Origin: a virus
IMG/VR virus record: IMGVR_UViG_3300005253_002116
Location: 1 to 57,309 of that record
Strand: one strand, 5' to 3'
DNA: 57,309 nucleotides
A program made the position numbers and the translations under genes. The stretch's first letter is position 1. The number at the start of each line of letters is the position of its first letter. The notes under the pieces are model-generated. The model ran no database searches. It had not been told where the DNA came from and saw only the letters and a program-made list of their open reading frames with translations. Shown in pieces: positions 23,386 to 32,492 of this stretch.

Positions 23386-24198
23386 CTACGAAACTTGTGC
23401 TACAGCTGCCATCCAAGCCCCGAAGGGATTGTCCTTTGGCATTGGTAACTCATAGGGAAGTTGTCCGAACGGACCTCGACCACCTCCGGGGTGAGCGGGT
23501 CGGTTTTTCGTGTAGAGAAATCGCTGATCTCCAGCTATATCATCAGCACGTCCTATTTCTTTCTTGTAACCAACATCTTCTTTTGTTACAGCAGTTTTTG
23601 TGTTGCAAAAGAGAATTGCATCAGCCCAGCGATAGAAATGAGCGGCGGCGTGCTTGTCGAGATCAAATTCGTATGAATCATAGCTCCCTGCAATTGGATC
23701 GTCAAAACGCTTAATTCTAACATGACCAATAATAATAGAGGATATATTCCTCTCTTCTCTAAAGAGATCAAGAGTATCAGTTATTGACTGCCAGGTATTC
23801 AAAGCGATATTTTGTCCTTTATTATATCCTTTTAGCACTTTATCAATATGCTTAACTCCATGATCTTTACATACTTCTTCAAAAACAAGAGGCTGTAAAG
23901 CACTAGCAGAATCAATTACAATTGTTTGATAACTATGTGTTTCCTCCCAAAGTGTAGAGAAACACGATCGTAGATCATCCATTGTATTGCACGCCGGGAA
24001 TTGCGGAACAGTTTGACCAGATTTGAATTTCGGAAGGAGGACATTGTCGGCACCCTTTTCACTTTTAATCGGACAAAAAATCGGCTCATTGGAATCGGCT
24101 GCAAAGGTTGTCTTGCCAATTTTCTCCACGCCGAGCACGAGAATTCGTGGTGCCTTAAGACAAGTTTCTGAACTAATTGATGCTAGATCGAAAGCCAT
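23386..24198 (-). CDS. Sak4-like RecA-fold ATPase (270 aa)
   Basis: Walker A GVEKIGKTTFA near residues 23-33, Walker B TIVIDSA near 95, and IIGHVRIKRFDDP as the sensor region. The short C-terminus with proline-rich GGGRGPFG fits phage Sak4-type annealing/recombination ATPases. Together with DUF669, the nuclease, RusA and the helicase it forms a recombination set. Confidence 0.75.
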   Translation of the reverse strand: MAFDLASISSETCLKAPRILVLGVEKIGKTTFAADSNEPIFCPIKSEKGADNVLLPKFKSGQTVPQFPACNTMDDLRSCFSTLWEETHSYQTIVIDSASALQPLVFEEVCKDHGVKHIDKVLKGYNKGQNIALNTWQSITDTLDLFREERNISSIIIGHVRIKRFDDPIAGSYDSYEFDLDKHAAAHFYRWADAILFCNTKTAVTKEDVGYKKEIGRADDIAGDQRFLYTKNRPAHPGGGRGPFGQLPYELPMPKDNPFGAWMAAVAQVS

Positions 24199-24201
24199 TT
24201 T

Positions 24202-24444
24202 TTAAGCTCCAATAGGTTGACGAAGTTCAATTTTAAGAGGCATCGAGAAACCACCAGCTTGCTGACTGGCAATAGTGCTAACGATATCAATAAGAATTAC
24301 TTGCAACTCGTTCTTAACCTCATTAAGATTACTTGGAATGGCATGTGTAATTTCCTGAACAGTTCCGAGGAATAGTTCTCCGATTTCAGATACCAGAAAG
24401 ACTTCCATATCGTTCATGTCAATATCCACTGGTGCTCTTATCAC
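24202..24444 (-). CDS. Hypothetical protein (80 aa)
   Basis: Acidic, mostly helical protein (VSEIGELFLGTVQEI, NELQVILIDIVSTI). Overlaps the upstream gene by ATGA; directly precedes the Sak4-like gene. No family recognised. Confidence 0.6.
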   Translation of the reverse strand: MIRAPVDIDMNDMEVFLVSEIGELFLGTVQEITHAIPSNLNEVKNELQVILIDIVSTIASQQAGGFSMPLKIELRQPIGA

Positions 24445-24686
24445 TTCTTATCTTTTTTGACGGATTCACGCTCATCGCGTAAGGCTTGCAGAAAGTCTTT
24501 CCGTTGGTCCTTCAGGGCTTGAGCGTGGGCCGGGAAGGACTTAGCCAGGATATACCATACAACCCACGCTAAGACGCCCAGGGCCCCAGCCTGAAGCGTC
24601 TGGGACACATTGGGAACCTGCGCGGTGACATCGGCGGCCAAGAGCATCGACACACCGACAAGAGGGGCAAAAGCTAAGAATCTCAT
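24441..24686 (-). CDS. Holin-like small membrane protein (81 aa)
   Basis: Two hydrophobic segments (residues 1-22, possibly a cleaved signal with TAQ, and 34-48 GVLAWVVWYILAK), then a strongly charged C-terminal helix (DERESVKKDKK). The topology fits small holins or spanin-like subunits. Overlaps the neighbours by ATGA. Confidence 0.5.
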   Translation of the reverse strand: MRFLAFAPLVGVSMLLAADVTAQVPNVSQTLQAGALGVLAWVVWYILAKSFPAHAQALKDQRKDFLQALRDERESVKKDKK

Positions 24687-25003
24687 ACCTTCAGATTCCG
24701 TTCTTTAGTCCACCAATCTATTACTAACCGCACAATGATAGGCACAATTACATTGATAAGAAACCAAATGACAATTGGATTTCCATATCTATGTCGAATG
24801 TCTTCCCGCAAGAGATTGCTATTCTTCTCAAACATTCGCTCGTAAGTTCGCTCAGAAACATTCCAAGACGAAAAAGGAAGTCTCGTAACAACCCTACGGA
24901 TCATCCAAAGAACTTCCCTTTTTGGTAGTCTTCTGAGGAGGAACGATTGCAATCTGATTCGTTTTTCAATATTGGAAAAATATTGAAGAGTATAGTTTAC
25001 CAT
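24683..25003 (-). CDS. Small membrane protein (106 aa)
   Basis: Start set at 25003 because TTGGAGG lies just upstream. Arg-rich first 75 residues, then one hydrophobic span (NPIVIWFLINVIVPIIVRLV) and a short basic tail: a C-tail-anchored layout. No family recognised; may belong to the lysis group. Confidence 0.55.
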   Translation of the reverse strand: MVNYTLQYFSNIEKRIRLQSFLLRRLPKREVLWMIRRVVTRLPFSSWNVSERTYERMFEKNSNLLREDIRHRYGNPIVIWFLINVIVPIIVRLVIDWWTKERNLKV

Positions 25004-25080
25004 CTTCGCCTCCAACTTGATTTGGGACTTTTATACTTGAAACTTTTATTGCTACTCACGGTAGCCGGCTTTTTGATGTT

Positions 25081-25560
25081 TCAGGTGCTTCCAACCGGAC
25101 AATCGTCTACTGGGGATGCTAATACCCCTTCAGGGCTGGGCATGATGCTTGGCGACTCGCCGGCCTCGAAAGGCAATAAGATGTCTACTGATATCTTACC
25201 ATCTCTTTGAACAGCGTCCAAGAGCTTTTTCCCACGATCTGCCAGTTTATTCCCCTTGTGTATCAATTCCTTCGCTTGCTTAAAGATATCCAGCGGTCCA
25301 CCAGGGAGATTCGCAAGGTCGCAGTTGGGGCACTTTGTCTTGTTTCCGTCACCGTGGACAATCCAACCAGTATCCTTACAAGTTAGGCAATTAAACGCTG
25401 GTCCTTCATCCTTCACCATAGTCGCAATTGCCAGATCAACGGCTACTTCGTCGGGCGGAGCGGCAAAACAATATGAGACTGCAAGCAAGAAGACCAAAAA
25501 TATAATAATCAGAAAGAAAAAACCAATAAGAAATTCTGCATCTTTTTTACCCGAGCACAT
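25081..25560 (-). CDS. Membrane-anchored zinc-ribbon protein (159 aa)
   Basis: N-terminal hydrophobic segment (FLIGFFFLIIIFLVFLLAV) then an exposed region with CLTCKDTGW...CPNCDL, a DnaJ-like zinc knuckle. An uncleaved anchor is likely. Overlaps the start of the downstream frame of the peptidase gene by 14 bp. Function unknown; the neighbourhood of membrane proteins suggests the cell envelope. Confidence 0.6.
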   Translation of the reverse strand: MCSGKKDAEFLIGFFFLIIIFLVFLLAVSYCFAAPPDEVAVDLAIATMVKDEGPAFNCLTCKDTGWIVHGDGNKTKCPNCDLANLPGGPLDIFKQAKELIHKGNKLADRGKKLLDAVQRDGKISVDILLPFEAGESPSIMPSPEGVLASPVDDCPVGST

Positions 25561-26506
25561 TTGTCAAGTCTCCATAGTCTGGAAGTTTCTTCTGCGGCAC
25601 GCCTTTAACATCACAGTATGCAAAGATTGAATGACTGCCGACAAAGTATTTCGCGTATAATTCCTCACGAACCCAGAACGACCCGACAGGCCATTCTCCA
25701 TAACGATCTACAGGCCAGACACTTGGCTGTACATTCCATGGACCCCAACTATTTGCTACCAGGAACACACAATCAGGATAGACCTCTTGCGTGTCATCAT
25801 AGCCCACAGTGGCCATATCGTGATTCCAGTTACTTCCCTGAACAGCAATGCCATCCCTGTCGGACTTGTTCTTGACGCCAAACCGCTGTCCACTGTGAAG
25901 GGCATATCCGGAGTACAAAAGATCCTTAACTTCATCTACGCTTCTAGGTGCAATCCATTTGCCAATATCATGCTTTTTGCATTCTTCCTTGACGTCTGCC
26001 GGAACTCCGTTACGTCCCCAATCAGTTCCGATTTTGGAGTTGTATTTCGACAAGTCAACAGAAGCGTATTTCTGTCGAAACATCATACCAAAGTCATGAG
26101 TGAATCGAGTGGCTTTTGCAGGGTCCATTCCTTGCCCGCTGTGCCCCCTTGCTCCATAAGGAGGTTCTGTTGCGGTTCGCAAAAAGAAAGTTTCTGGTTC
26201 TTTCTTAATATGTATCTCTACGCAACGAACCGTATCAAAACAACCTCGACTTCCGTGCGAGACACAATCGCCAGTGGTTTGTTGCTCGTGTCCGAAGGCC
26301 CCCGGATCAAAGAGCTCACGTGATCGCCAAAGAAAAGCTTTTTTACCGGCACCAACTTTAAGAATATGTGGGGCTTCTCCACTAACAGTTTTGACAACTC
26401 TATCCATCCAAAGATCATCCATTGTCTCTTGATTAAATTGCCATCCAGGAAGGCCAGCAGCGTAAGCCGCTTCAATTTGACGTGGTGTTTGGTAGAGTTT
26501 AGTCAT
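25547..26506 (-). CDS. Papain-like (C1) cysteine peptidase (319 aa)
   Basis: Catalytic set in papain order: Q76-TTGD-C81 (oxyanion Gln and nucleophile Cys), H229 in WNHDMATVGYDD, and N252 in VANSWG. No signal peptide. Could cut a virion protein or peptidoglycan cross-links; it is the only recognisable hydrolase among the membrane-protein genes, so it is a candidate endolysin in the absence of a lysozyme or amidase gene. Confidence 0.7.
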   Translation of the reverse strand: MTKLYQTPRQIEAAYAAGLPGWQFNQETMDDLWMDRVVKTVSGEAPHILKVGAGKKAFLWRSRELFDPGAFGHEQQTTGDCVSHGSRGCFDTVRCVEIHIKKEPETFFLRTATEPPYGARGHSGQGMDPAKATRFTHDFGMMFRQKYASVDLSKYNSKIGTDWGRNGVPADVKEECKKHDIGKWIAPRSVDEVKDLLYSGYALHSGQRFGVKNKSDRDGIAVQGSNWNHDMATVGYDDTQEVYPDCVFLVANSWGPWNVQPSVWPVDRYGEWPVGSFWVREELYAKYFVGSHSIFAYCDVKGVPQKKLPDYGDLTNVLG

Positions 26507-26732
26507 CTATAATATCCTTTTCCCACTTTTCCCACAATCTCTTTTTGATGGTCCCGAGGAATTCATTTATTGCCTCATTAGCCGAAAGGATCTTGAGATC
26601 ATTCTTATGAGCCCGATTTCCCCGGCAATATGGACAAGATCCACCGGGTCGACACGTGGCATCGAATCGTGCAGATTTTCTATATGGTTCACGATGTTCT
26701 TTCCCGTGAAGTATGGCGGCGTCAAAGGTCAT
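26499..26732 (-). CDS. Zinc-ribbon protein (77 aa)
   Basis: Start chosen at 26732 (TGATG overlap with the upstream gene). CRPGGSCPYCRGNR is a compact metal-binding loop followed by a helical C-terminus ending KWEKDIIDD. No family recognised. Confidence 0.55.
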   Translation of the reverse strand: MTFDAAILHGKEHREPYRKSARFDATCRPGGSCPYCRGNRAHKNDLKILSANEAINEFLGTIKKRLWEKWEKDIIDD

Positions 26733-27190
26733 CACTTCGCTTCCTGACACGCCCATGCGACTGCATAGAACGCATCCGCTGTTTTTTCGTGATCTAGTGG
26801 CCCCGGATCGAGCCCGAGGACTTGTGACAAGGCCCCAGACTTCCCATGGATAGCCTTGGAGAGCCCAGGCACCTTTTGGAAAATCTCTTGAAAACGTAAC
26901 GTGACGGCCCGATCTCCGAATGTTCGCAAGTGATTCTTACTCCTAATAATCTTGGCATTCCTGCCATCACGACGAATAGTTTTCGACGCTTCGAGGTAAA
27001 ACGATGAGAGAACAGAAGCTTGTTTTGGATAGCCATTAAGAACCTCCGTAATCGGCTTAACGATTACTTGCAACTCTGCACTTGGTGCATCAAGAGCAGG
27101 TACTTGATCCGGCTTTGCTTGCCCTGACCTTAGGATTGAAAACACGCCAAAGGTAACAAGGACAATCGCGGTGATGGTTGTTGGTTTCAT
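26732..27190 (-). CDS. Secreted or anchored hypothetical protein (152 aa)
   Basis: N-terminal hydrophobic segment (TITAIVLVTFGVFSIL) like a signal peptide, then a helical domain with IRRDGRNAKIIRSKNHL and a GALSQVLGLDPGP loop. Located beside the peptidase and a second membrane protein. No family recognised. Confidence 0.6.
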   Translation of the reverse strand: MKPTTITAIVLVTFGVFSILRSGQAKPDQVPALDAPSAELQVIVKPITEVLNGYPKQASVLSSFYLEASKTIRRDGRNAKIIRSKNHLRTFGDRAVTLRFQEIFQKVPGLSKAIHGKSGALSQVLGLDPGPLDHEKTADAFYAVAWACQEAK

Positions 27191-27474
27191 TAGTCTGGTA
27201 CCGGAGGATCAATTACAAGTGTCGGAAGAACCTTTTCGTCCAAGGCTTTGACTGCTTCTTGAAATTCATCATAAGAGCAGCAATCACACCATGTTCGGAG
27301 TGCGTAGAATGTTTCAAAACGCTTCGTCGGTGTCATGCTCTTGCTCTTTTTAATAGTGGGCCAAAGTTTAGCGACGAAGCTAGTGATCTTACTGCGTTGG
27401 CTCCAGATAAAAAGGAGAGCCCCAACTGCGAGTGCTACAAGCGGAAGATTTTCGGTGAGTGTAGATAGATTCAT
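27190..27474 (-). CDS. Small membrane protein (94 aa)
   Basis: One membrane span (LPLVALAVGALLFIWSQ) near the N-terminus, then a soluble part with a TWCDCCSYDEF motif. TAATG-type contact with the downstream gene. Shape resembles single-span holins or anchors; no family recognised. Confidence 0.6.
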   Translation of the reverse strand: MNLSTLTENLPLVALAVGALLFIWSQRSKITSFVAKLWPTIKKSKSMTPTKRFETFYALRTWCDCCSYDEFQEAVKALDEKVLPTLVIDPPVPD

Positions 27475-27484
27475 GGATTATCTC

Positions 27485-27712
27485 CTAACGGGGTAAAAGA
27501 ATATTTCTCAAGAAAAGTTCCTTCATTTTTGAATCACGTTTTATTCTATCTACAAGATCCATTAAGTCAGAAACTTGAAGTTTCAAGGATTTTATTTCCT
27601 TGGTTATATGCTTTTCCATGTCATCAATTGATATGTTATCAATTGAAACCCTAGTTCCTCTGGGCCACCCTCCAATAAGTTCTGCCAGGCGAACGATTCT
27701 TTTGTTTTTCAT
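27485..27712 (-). CDS. Small coiled-coil hypothetical protein (75 aa)
   Basis: Basic N-terminus, then a leucine-rich amphipathic helix (ITKEIKSLKLQVSDLMDLVD). Likely oligomeric. No family recognised. Confidence 0.55.
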   Translation of the reverse strand: MKNKRIVRLAELIGGWPRGTRVSIDNISIDDMEKHITKEIKSLKLQVSDLMDLVDRIKRDSKMKELFLRNILLPR

Positions 27713-27713
27713 T

Positions 27714-28019
27714 CTACTCTTTCTCCGTTTCAGGGTCTAAGTGCGGAAAGTTGACAATGGGAGTTCCGCGGAAAGTTACTTCTTCCCCCTCTATGATCCT
27801 GCGGAGAACTTCATCGAAAATCCGCCCGACCAATGGACGAATTGCAGAACGCAAGATGGGATCAATGATAGCGTCTGGTCCCGGAAGATTAATAGGCTGG
27901 AAATACTCATCAAACAATTCTTCGCAGCGAAGAATTAAATATTCTCGCTTGCTGTAGTCTGTATCGATAAAACTTTCAATCTCTGCTGTCACAATCTTCA
28001 GAAAATCTGCTACTGTCAT
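27714..28019 (-). CDS. Hypothetical protein (101 aa)
   Basis: Acidic helical protein (FLKIVTAEIESFIDTDYSKR, then LRRIIEGEEVTFRG). First gene after a 100-bp gap that contains a possible promoter and a small hairpin. AGGTGAC ribosome-binding site. No family recognised. Confidence 0.6.
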   Translation of the reverse strand: MTVADFLKIVTAEIESFIDTDYSKREYLILRCEELFDEYFQPINLPGPDAIIDPILRSAIRPLVGRIFDEVLRRIIEGEEVTFRGTPIVNFPHLDPETEKE

Positions 28020-28120
28020 TTTGTCACCTTTCTATGTTTTTAATGTATCGGAACCGCCCTTGCGGCCATGCAACTTGCATTCTACCATGCCCCTGTTGAA
28101 AAACAAGCCCTATTTTGGAA
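28020..28120 (-). promoter_or_regulatory. Intergenic region with possible leftward promoter
   Basis: On the minus strand TTGTTT, 16-bp spacer, TGG-TAGAAT (5 of 6 to TATAAT, extended -10), then ATGCAA-C-TTGCAT and CCGC/GCGG hairpins before the ATG at 28019. Weak -35, so moderate support. Confidence 0.4.
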
Positions 28121-31100
28121 TTATCTCGAAGGAAGCTTCCTCTCTCCCTTCTCAACGCGTTTGTTATATTCCGCACGCACCTGTCTAGCCTTGGCAAAGT
28201 CTTCTCTGTCGATGAAATTCCTCATTCTCCTCAAAGCTGCTGAATAGCTATCGCGATACGTCGTGACGCTGATTCCGCCTAACTCTGAGGCTGCCACCGC
28301 CCCAATAATTCCCCAGTCTTCATCGGAAGCGTCTTCAATTCCTTGAATTATTAGTGGAGTTATGACGTGTCTGAGTGTTGTTAGTCTCGGTATTTCTTCA
28401 CCAACAATTGTTTTTCCCCTGTAGATTTCAACCGGAAAGGTTACAGCAGGGGAAAATTTGTAAGTAAGGAAACGAAGAAAAGCTTCAATTGGGTCAATGT
28501 CAGATCCTTCTTCTGTAAACTGTTTCACACCCCCTATTATTATTCTGGCAACAAGTCGCAATGGCGAAAGGGAACCACCGAAAATCTTCCATCTTGTATT
28601 GCCAATTCGTATTGTCGCCCAATCTGCACTTTCAGTATCCCACCATTCAACCTCTGCACCAGCAAGCTGAGCCAGAAAAAGTATCAATCCTCCAGTTCCA
28701 GATACGCGAACCATATCAGCCGCAATTTGATTACGAACAGTTGGTGTCTTCCAATACTTTGCTAACGCCAGCGGAGTTTGAACACGGCTAATTGCAAATC
28801 TAGGAGAAAAGAAAGTCTCTCCAAGTGCCTCGGAATACTTAGAGTCTATTACGCCTAGCCCAGTTGATTTGTTAATATAATCTGCTATCGCTATCATTTC
28901 GGCCTTCGTGGCTTCTGGATTTTTTTCTATCCAATAATCAAAAGCACTTGTACGCATTAAATTGCCAATGGCTACACTTTGCCTTGAAGATGCAGACATT
29001 ATGACACCAAGAAGAGTTTGCCTACCGCCTATTTTCGGGAGGAATTTAGGAAACTTCAGATTCTCAATAAAATGACCTCGGAAAACTTCGGAAGTGTTTT
29101 GATCTGCCTGTGAACCGGGGTCCATAATTACCAATCCCGCGATCTCATGAAGCTCTGCATTCTCGGAATTCCTAATTCCATTGATGATTTGTTCAGAACT
29201 ATACTTGGTGAATAATGTCTTCATTGATTTGGCAATGATTTTTATAGTACCAACTGTCCTCCGTGGATTTGCAAGACCAGAGAAAACAGGCCAAAGGTTT
29301 TGCCTTAACGTAAAAGAGACATCTGCCGTAGCCGCAATTGCCTTCATTTCAGCGGTAACTGCCTTAATTTTCCTCTTAGTATCCCACGGCCGAGCATCCT
29401 CAATAATTTGACGCATCTTTGCCCGTTGCTTTGAGAGTTCGATCTGGGCCTTTTCGAGACTCTGAGAAATTAGCCTCTTGGCCTTCGGCAGTTTACTCCG
29501 ATATTCCCCAGTGAGCAGTTGGTTTTCTACATCAGCCAACTCTTCTCTGACTCTCAATTCGCTACGAAGGTCTCTGGCCTTCTGGTGATATTCTTGTAGT
29601 TTTTCAGAAACTTCTCTTGGCTTCTTTTTGATGTCTTTTTTGCCAGTATCAAGTAGATCCTGGAGGCGGTTAATTGTATCTATTGCACGTTCTTTCTTGG
29701 CAACTTCTAATCCCGGTCTGAGAATTTCTTTCCTGAGTTCAGTATAGAGCTTCTGGAGGTCTTTGATTTCTTTGCTGGTTGGGGTACGCTTTTTAGCTTC
29801 AGGCAGAATACCTTTTTGGGCATTATCTATTTTAACGAGAAGACTGGAAATTGTCTTCAAATGGCGAACATTTTTCTTTGCATCATTCTCAGCAATCTTC
29901 TTACGTTTCGGATCTTGCGTAATAATGGCCCGAGCAACATCTATATCAGTTAAATCGAAATCAGGAAAATCTTTCCGAAGAGATTCCACAACTTCAACAA
30001 ACTCGCCAATACCCTCTTTTGCATAAGTAAGACCAACGCGACCAATCAAGAAGAACATTTCAGGTGAGAAGCTCCCGCTTTCTTCCCTGAGAAAGCCAAT
30101 GTTATTCTCCCCGGCCTCTTGAAGTTTTCTGATTTTCTCAAAAAGACCGGCCCTTTCTATTCTGGCCTTTTCTTTGATTGTTTTGCCAGCACCAGAAGTC
30201 CTTCTTTTCTCGGCAGCTAGAATTTTTCTGGCCTGGGCGAGATCCATCCTTTTATTCCGAATTTCATCCTTCTGAAATTCCTCTTGGACATCTTTTTCAA
30301 AGCCGGTATGTTTCTTCGTTTCGTTGGCAACTGTTTCGCGGTCGTCAGAATCGAGTTCTTCGTTCTTTGCGTTCCGCAAATCAGCAGTGAATCCACTTAC
30401 TTCAAATTTATTCCTGTTGATAGCAAAGCGGCGAATAGCCATTGACTGAGCAGCCGCCCTTCCACCAAAATTGTCAGCAATCAGAATTTGCTCAATTTCT
30501 TTTACTCTACGCAATTCTCGTATTCTTGCCCTATTATAAGCCTTCGTGTTACCTGCATTTTCTGCTACATTTTGCTGTTCCTGAAATTCTTTGATTTCTA
30601 TTTCACGTTCATATTTTGCAACAGCAAAGGTTATGTGGTCATAATCACTTATCAATCGTCCTTCTTTTACAACTTCGTCCGCCAATTCCATGACGTCTTT
30701 GGTCGCATTTTCGCGGAGAACTGCTCCAGTAACCTCATTCCAGTGTCTGGGATTTTTATCCTTTATTGGAGATAAGTCCCTCTCTTGTAGCCATTTCTCA
30801 CCAACCGCGTTGTTGAGATCGAGGTTTTGAGCCTGAGTCTCTATCTGAGGTGCCTCTTGGACTGCCCCAGGAGCCTCAGGAGCGGCTTCAGGCTGTTGTG
30901 GGACTTCTGGGGCCTGGGGCTGTTCGGCAGGCTCCTGGACTGGCGCAGGAGACTCAGGAGCCTGCGGAGCTTGCTGTTGAATTTTCTCCTTCTCTTGATC
31001 CTCAAGTTTTTGACCCTCTGACTCATTTACATCAAGAAATGCAGCACGTTCTTCTTGCGTTTTTCTATCTTTAGGAAGATTCCATCTTTTCCACATTCCA

Positions 31101-32491
31101 TCTGTAATTTCGTCTCCTTCTCGAATCTCCGCTTGTTCATCGAGATTCATTTCATTGACGATTTCTTTTGCGAGCTTTAAGCGATCTTCATCTTTATATT
31201 TTCTTGGAAAACCAATCTTCTCCCACTGTTTAGCTGTACCTCTGGAGGGAATTTTGTTTTCCCTGGCATGTTTACGCATATCCCCCTCTGCGCTATAATC
31301 TTTGTCAATTTTAATGCCCTTCGAGATAGGACCAGCACCGCCAATAATAGCAACCGGAAGTGCGGAAGATTTTATATCATCAACAAAAGATTGCCAAATG
31401 TTCTTCGGATCTCGGGGGTCCATGTTGTCGCTTAGAACAGATGCCGCTTGCTTGACAGCTTCATCCCATGCTCCCTGGGCACCTTCCTCTAAGGTTTCAC
31501 CGACTACATTAAATAGATATTCAGAAGCACCCTTGAGGGTTGCTTTTGTTTTAGGTAATTTTGCAAGAGCCGAAGCACCTTTCTTAATAGTAGGACCGGC
31601 TAGCTTTTGGGCCCACTCAATGACTGCTAAGCGTGCAGCCTTTCCGAGCGGTCCAAGTGCCTTCTTGGTCACTCCTGTGGGATCTCGGACACCTAACACT
31701 TCAATAGCTGCTGTTCCTATTCCAGCGGCTCCCCCGGCAAGTGCAGCCGGAAGAGGATCAAGACCGAGCAATTGCATTTCTTCGACTGATCTTGGAGATG
31801 TACGCATTGCCTCGTAGGCAAACAATGCTGGACCGCCACCAAGTCCTGCCGTAGCTACTCCAAATGCAACGCCGGGGGTCATCCTTAGTGCAGTAGAAAT
31901 TCCCTTTGCAAGCGTGCTGGAATCCTTTGACATAAAGGGATTTTCGGAAAGTTTCGCTGCTTCCAGAGCTCGCATAAAGCGAACATCCTCTAAGTTTTTT
32001 CTTTTACCACCCAATGCCTCTATTCCACCAAAAATTCTTCCCGGACCAACAAAACTACGACCCAAGTCAGTGGCACCTTCTAAAAGGGAACCAGTACCCT
32101 CAAGGGTTTTTCCAGCAAACCATTGCCAGTAATTGGCGTCTTTTTGCTGTTGCCGACGATACAGTTCCTGTTTCTTGGAAACATCTTGTACTTGCTCAGC
32201 CAAAAAAGCACGTTCTTCCGTATCAGTAATATCCTCGGCGGCTTTTTCGGCAAATCTCCTGCGATATTCAGTGAATGTGTGAGTAAGACCCCGGACATAT
32301 TGTTTGAAGATTTTGTCCTTGCGTTCCTTAGAGATCAACTCCTTCTGCTGCTCAACGGGAGCAAAGAATTCTTGACCTGGAAATGTTTGGGACGATTCAA
32401 CCGGAGCAAAGAATTCTTGACCAGGGAACGCAGTCGCAACTGGCGGAGACTGCTCTTCGGACATTTGTAGAAATGGATCTAGTTCAGGCAT
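28121..32491 (-). CDS. Large virion/ejection-type protein (1456 aa)
   Basis: N-terminus has two copies of FPGQEFFAPVE. Residues 150-330 hold Gly/Ala-rich hydrophobic stretches, residues 490-560 a Pro/Gln/Glu-rich linker, 590-1000 long charged coiled coils, and the C-terminal 350 residues resemble the large polyvalent-protein-associated domains of phage internal virion proteins. It lies after the fibre genes and is the longest gene, as expected for a protein injected with podovirus DNA. No enzymatic motif was seen. Tape-measure is a less likely alternative because no tail-tube genes are present. Confidence 0.65.
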   Translation of the reverse strand: MPELDPFLQMSEEQSPPVATAFPGQEFFAPVESSQTFPGQEFFAPVEQQKELISKERKDKIFKQYVRGLTHTFTEYRRRFAEKAAEDITDTEERAFLAEQVQDVSKKQELYRRQQQKDANYWQWFAGKTLEGTGSLLEGATDLGRSFVGPGRIFGGIEALGGKRKNLEDVRFMRALEAAKLSENPFMSKDSSTLAKGISTALRMTPGVAFGVATAGLGGGPALFAYEAMRTSPRSVEEMQLLGLDPLPAALAGGAAGIGTAAIEVLGVRDPTGVTKKALGPLGKAARLAVIEWAQKLAGPTIKKGASALAKLPKTKATLKGASEYLFNVVGETLEEGAQGAWDEAVKQAASVLSDNMDPRDPKNIWQSFVDDIKSSALPVAIIGGAGPISKGIKIDKDYSAEGDMRKHARENKIPSRGTAKQWEKIGFPRKYKDEDRLKLAKEIVNEMNLDEQAEIREGDEITDGMWKRWNLPKDRKTQEERAAFLDVNESEGQKLEDQEKEKIQQQAPQAPESPAPVQEPAEQPQAPEVPQQPEAAPEAPGAVQEAPQIETQAQNLDLNNAVGEKWLQERDLSPIKDKNPRHWNEVTGAVLRENATKDVMELADEVVKEGRLISDYDHITFAVAKYEREIEIKEFQEQQNVAENAGNTKAYNRARIRELRRVKEIEQILIADNFGGRAAAQSMAIRRFAINRNKFEVSGFTADLRNAKNEELDSDDRETVANETKKHTGFEKDVQEEFQKDEIRNKRMDLAQARKILAAEKRRTSGAGKTIKEKARIERAGLFEKIRKLQEAGENNIGFLREESGSFSPEMFFLIGRVGLTYAKEGIGEFVEVVESLRKDFPDFDLTDIDVARAIITQDPKRKKIAENDAKKNVRHLKTISSLLVKIDNAQKGILPEAKKRTPTSKEIKDLQKLYTELRKEILRPGLEVAKKERAIDTINRLQDLLDTGKKDIKKKPREVSEKLQEYHQKARDLRSELRVREELADVENQLLTGEYRSKLPKAKRLISQSLEKAQIELSKQRAKMRQIIEDARPWDTKRKIKAVTAEMKAIAATADVSFTLRQNLWPVFSGLANPRRTVGTIKIIAKSMKTLFTKYSSEQIINGIRNSENAELHEIAGLVIMDPGSQADQNTSEVFRGHFIENLKFPKFLPKIGGRQTLLGVIMSASSRQSVAIGNLMRTSAFDYWIEKNPEATKAEMIAIADYINKSTGLGVIDSKYSEALGETFFSPRFAISRVQTPLALAKYWKTPTVRNQIAADMVRVSGTGGLILFLAQLAGAEVEWWDTESADWATIRIGNTRWKIFGGSLSPLRLVARIIIGGVKQFTEEGSDIDPIEAFLRFLTYKFSPAVTFPVEIYRGKTIVGEEIPRLTTLRHVITPLIIQGIEDASDEDWGIIGAVAASELGGISVTTYRDSYSAALRRMRNFIDREDFAKARQVRAEYNKRVEKGERKLPSR

Positions 32492-32492
32492 A

